A stretch of DNA of 6,051 nucleotides from Candidatus Tectimicrobiota bacterium (GTDB lineage Bacteria; UBA8248; JACPRG01), in NCBI GenBank assembly GCA_016190025.1, contig JACPRG010000096.1:1-6051 (forward strand). Reading direction: 5' to 3'. Position numbers and translations under genes: made by a program. Below, piece by piece: positions 5,501 to 6,051 of this stretch. The notes below the pieces were generated by a model, which saw nothing but the letters and a program-made list of their open reading frames with translations, was not told where the DNA came from and did not search any database. How positions within the stretch are numbered: the stretch's first letter is position 1; each line of letters starts with the position of its first letter.

Positions 5501-6051
5501 ATGCGGAGAATCACCCCTTACACCGTGCGGACCCTGGTGGTCCTGGTCTTTTGGACCCTCGTCGTCATCCCGCTCCTCCTGTTGGCCTACGCGGGCTTCC
5601 CGCGTATCCGGTACTACATGAGCCGATGGTGGGCCTACCGGGTGCTGTGGGCGGCGGGCGTCCGGCTGGAAGTCGAGGGGCTTGAAAACCTCGCCGGCGG
5701 CGGACCCTGCGTTTACACCCCCAACCACCAGAGCTTCATGGACGTCCCGGTCATCCTGCGATCTCTACCCATCCCCTTCCGGATGGTGGCCAAGCAGGAG
5801 CTCTTCGCCGTCCCCGTCCTGGGCTTCGCCATCAGCCTGATGGGGACCATCGGGATCGACCGCGAAGACCGCCGCAAGGCCGTCCAAAGCCTGCGGAAGG
5901 CCGAACGGATGGTGCGCAGGGGGGATAACCTGCTCGTCTTCCCGGAGGGGAGGCTCTCGGCGACGGAAAGATTCGGGGAGTTCAAGAAGGGGGCCTTCTT
6001 GATCGCCAAGCGGCTCGAAGTCCCCTTTGTGCCGGTCTGCATCGTCGGGAC
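5501..6051 (+). CDS. plsC: PlsC-type 1-acyl-sn-glycerol-3-phosphate acyltransferase (3' partial)
   Basis: A membrane acyltransferase that transfers a fatty acyl group to lysophosphatidate or another lysophospholipid. The first 183 residues are visible and the gene runs off the right edge. A hydrophobic segment at 11-33 anchors it. Motif I is NHQSFMD at 75-81, carrying the catalytic HX4D (His76, Asp81). The segment around FRMVAKQELFAVPVLG (93-108) and the GIDR at 118-121 match motif II. FPEGRLS at 147-153 is motif III, with Arg and Leu where many PlsC proteins have FPEGTRS. VPFVPV at 174-179 corresponds to motif IV. Start: ATG at 5501, 6 bp after the phospholipase stop, with AAGGGATGA at 5486-5494 as ribosome site overlapping that stop, so translation is likely coupled. 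The altered motif III leaves open a lysophospholipid or glycolipid acceptor rather than lysophosphatidate. Confidence 0.93.
   Translation, partial: MRRITPYTVRTLVVLVFWTLVVIPLLLLAYAGFPRIRYYMSRWWAYRVLWAAGVRLEVEGLENLAGGGPCVYTPNHQSFMDVPVILRSLPIPFRMVAKQELFAVPVLGFAISLMGTIGIDREDRRKAVQSLRKAERMVRRGDNLLVFPEGRLSATERFGEFKKGAFLIAKRLEVPFVPVCIVG

Noticed and set aside
4387..5685. A 432-codon plus-strand frame overlapping the phospholipase and acyltransferase
   Set aside because: Arg/Pro/Gly-rich out-of-frame shadow of two well-supported genes.
3332..5728. A 798-codon open frame on the minus strand across the phospholipase gene
   Set aside because: It is antisense to a gene with clear catalytic motifs, has low-complexity Gly/Pro/Glu/Arg composition and no recognisable domain; long antisense frames are common in G+C-rich genes.

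Overview
This is a chromosomal window of mostly G+C-rich DNA from a diderm (Gram-negative-type) bacterium. A lipoprotein signal peptide, a CcmI-like periplasmic fold, a RhlE-type helicase and phospholipid enzymes all fit an outer-membrane bacterium, such as a proteobacterium (including delta-type lineages) or a related uncultured phylum. The sequence alone does not settle the phylum. I see no phage, plasmid, transposase gene or CRISPR array.

Layout. (1) 2-577, plus strand: the C-terminal part of a RhlE-type DEAD-box RNA helicase, cut by the left edge. (2) 725-1813, plus strand: a complete membrane fatty-acid desaturase with all three histidine boxes, a TTG start and visibly lower G+C than its neighbours. 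(3) 1990-2076, minus strand: tRNA-Leu(CAG) with an encoded CCA and a good promoter candidate upstream. (4) 2178-3050, minus strand: a lipoprotein made of two copies of a domain resembling the C-terminal periplasmic domain of the cytochrome c maturation factor CcmI, joined by a Pro/Ala linker. (5) 3051-3493: a divergent intergenic region holding a REP-like pair of inverted palindromes, each headed by GTAG, then a sigma70-type promoter candidate and a leader of about 150 nt. (6) 3494-5494, plus strand: a three-part patatin-like phospholipase consisting of a cyclic-nucleotide-binding domain, a degenerate MinD/ParA-like domain and a patatin domain. It resembles a minimal eukaryotic neuropathy target esterase. 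(7) 5501 to the right edge, plus strand: a PlsC-type lysophosphatidate acyltransferase that begins 6 bp after the phospholipase stop, so the two form an operon.

How they may work together. The phospholipase and acyltransferase form a plausible deacylation/reacylation pair for membrane lipid remodelling, with the phospholipase possibly gated by a nucleotide second messenger. The desaturase adds a lipid theme but is a separate transcription unit, with convergent genes between them. The helicase and tRNA look like unrelated housekeeping neighbours.

The features most worth a second look are the tandem CcmI-like lipoprotein, the catalytically dead MinD-like middle domain of the phospholipase, and the GTAG-headed palindrome pair. 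I found no clear evidence of a wholly new multi-gene system.
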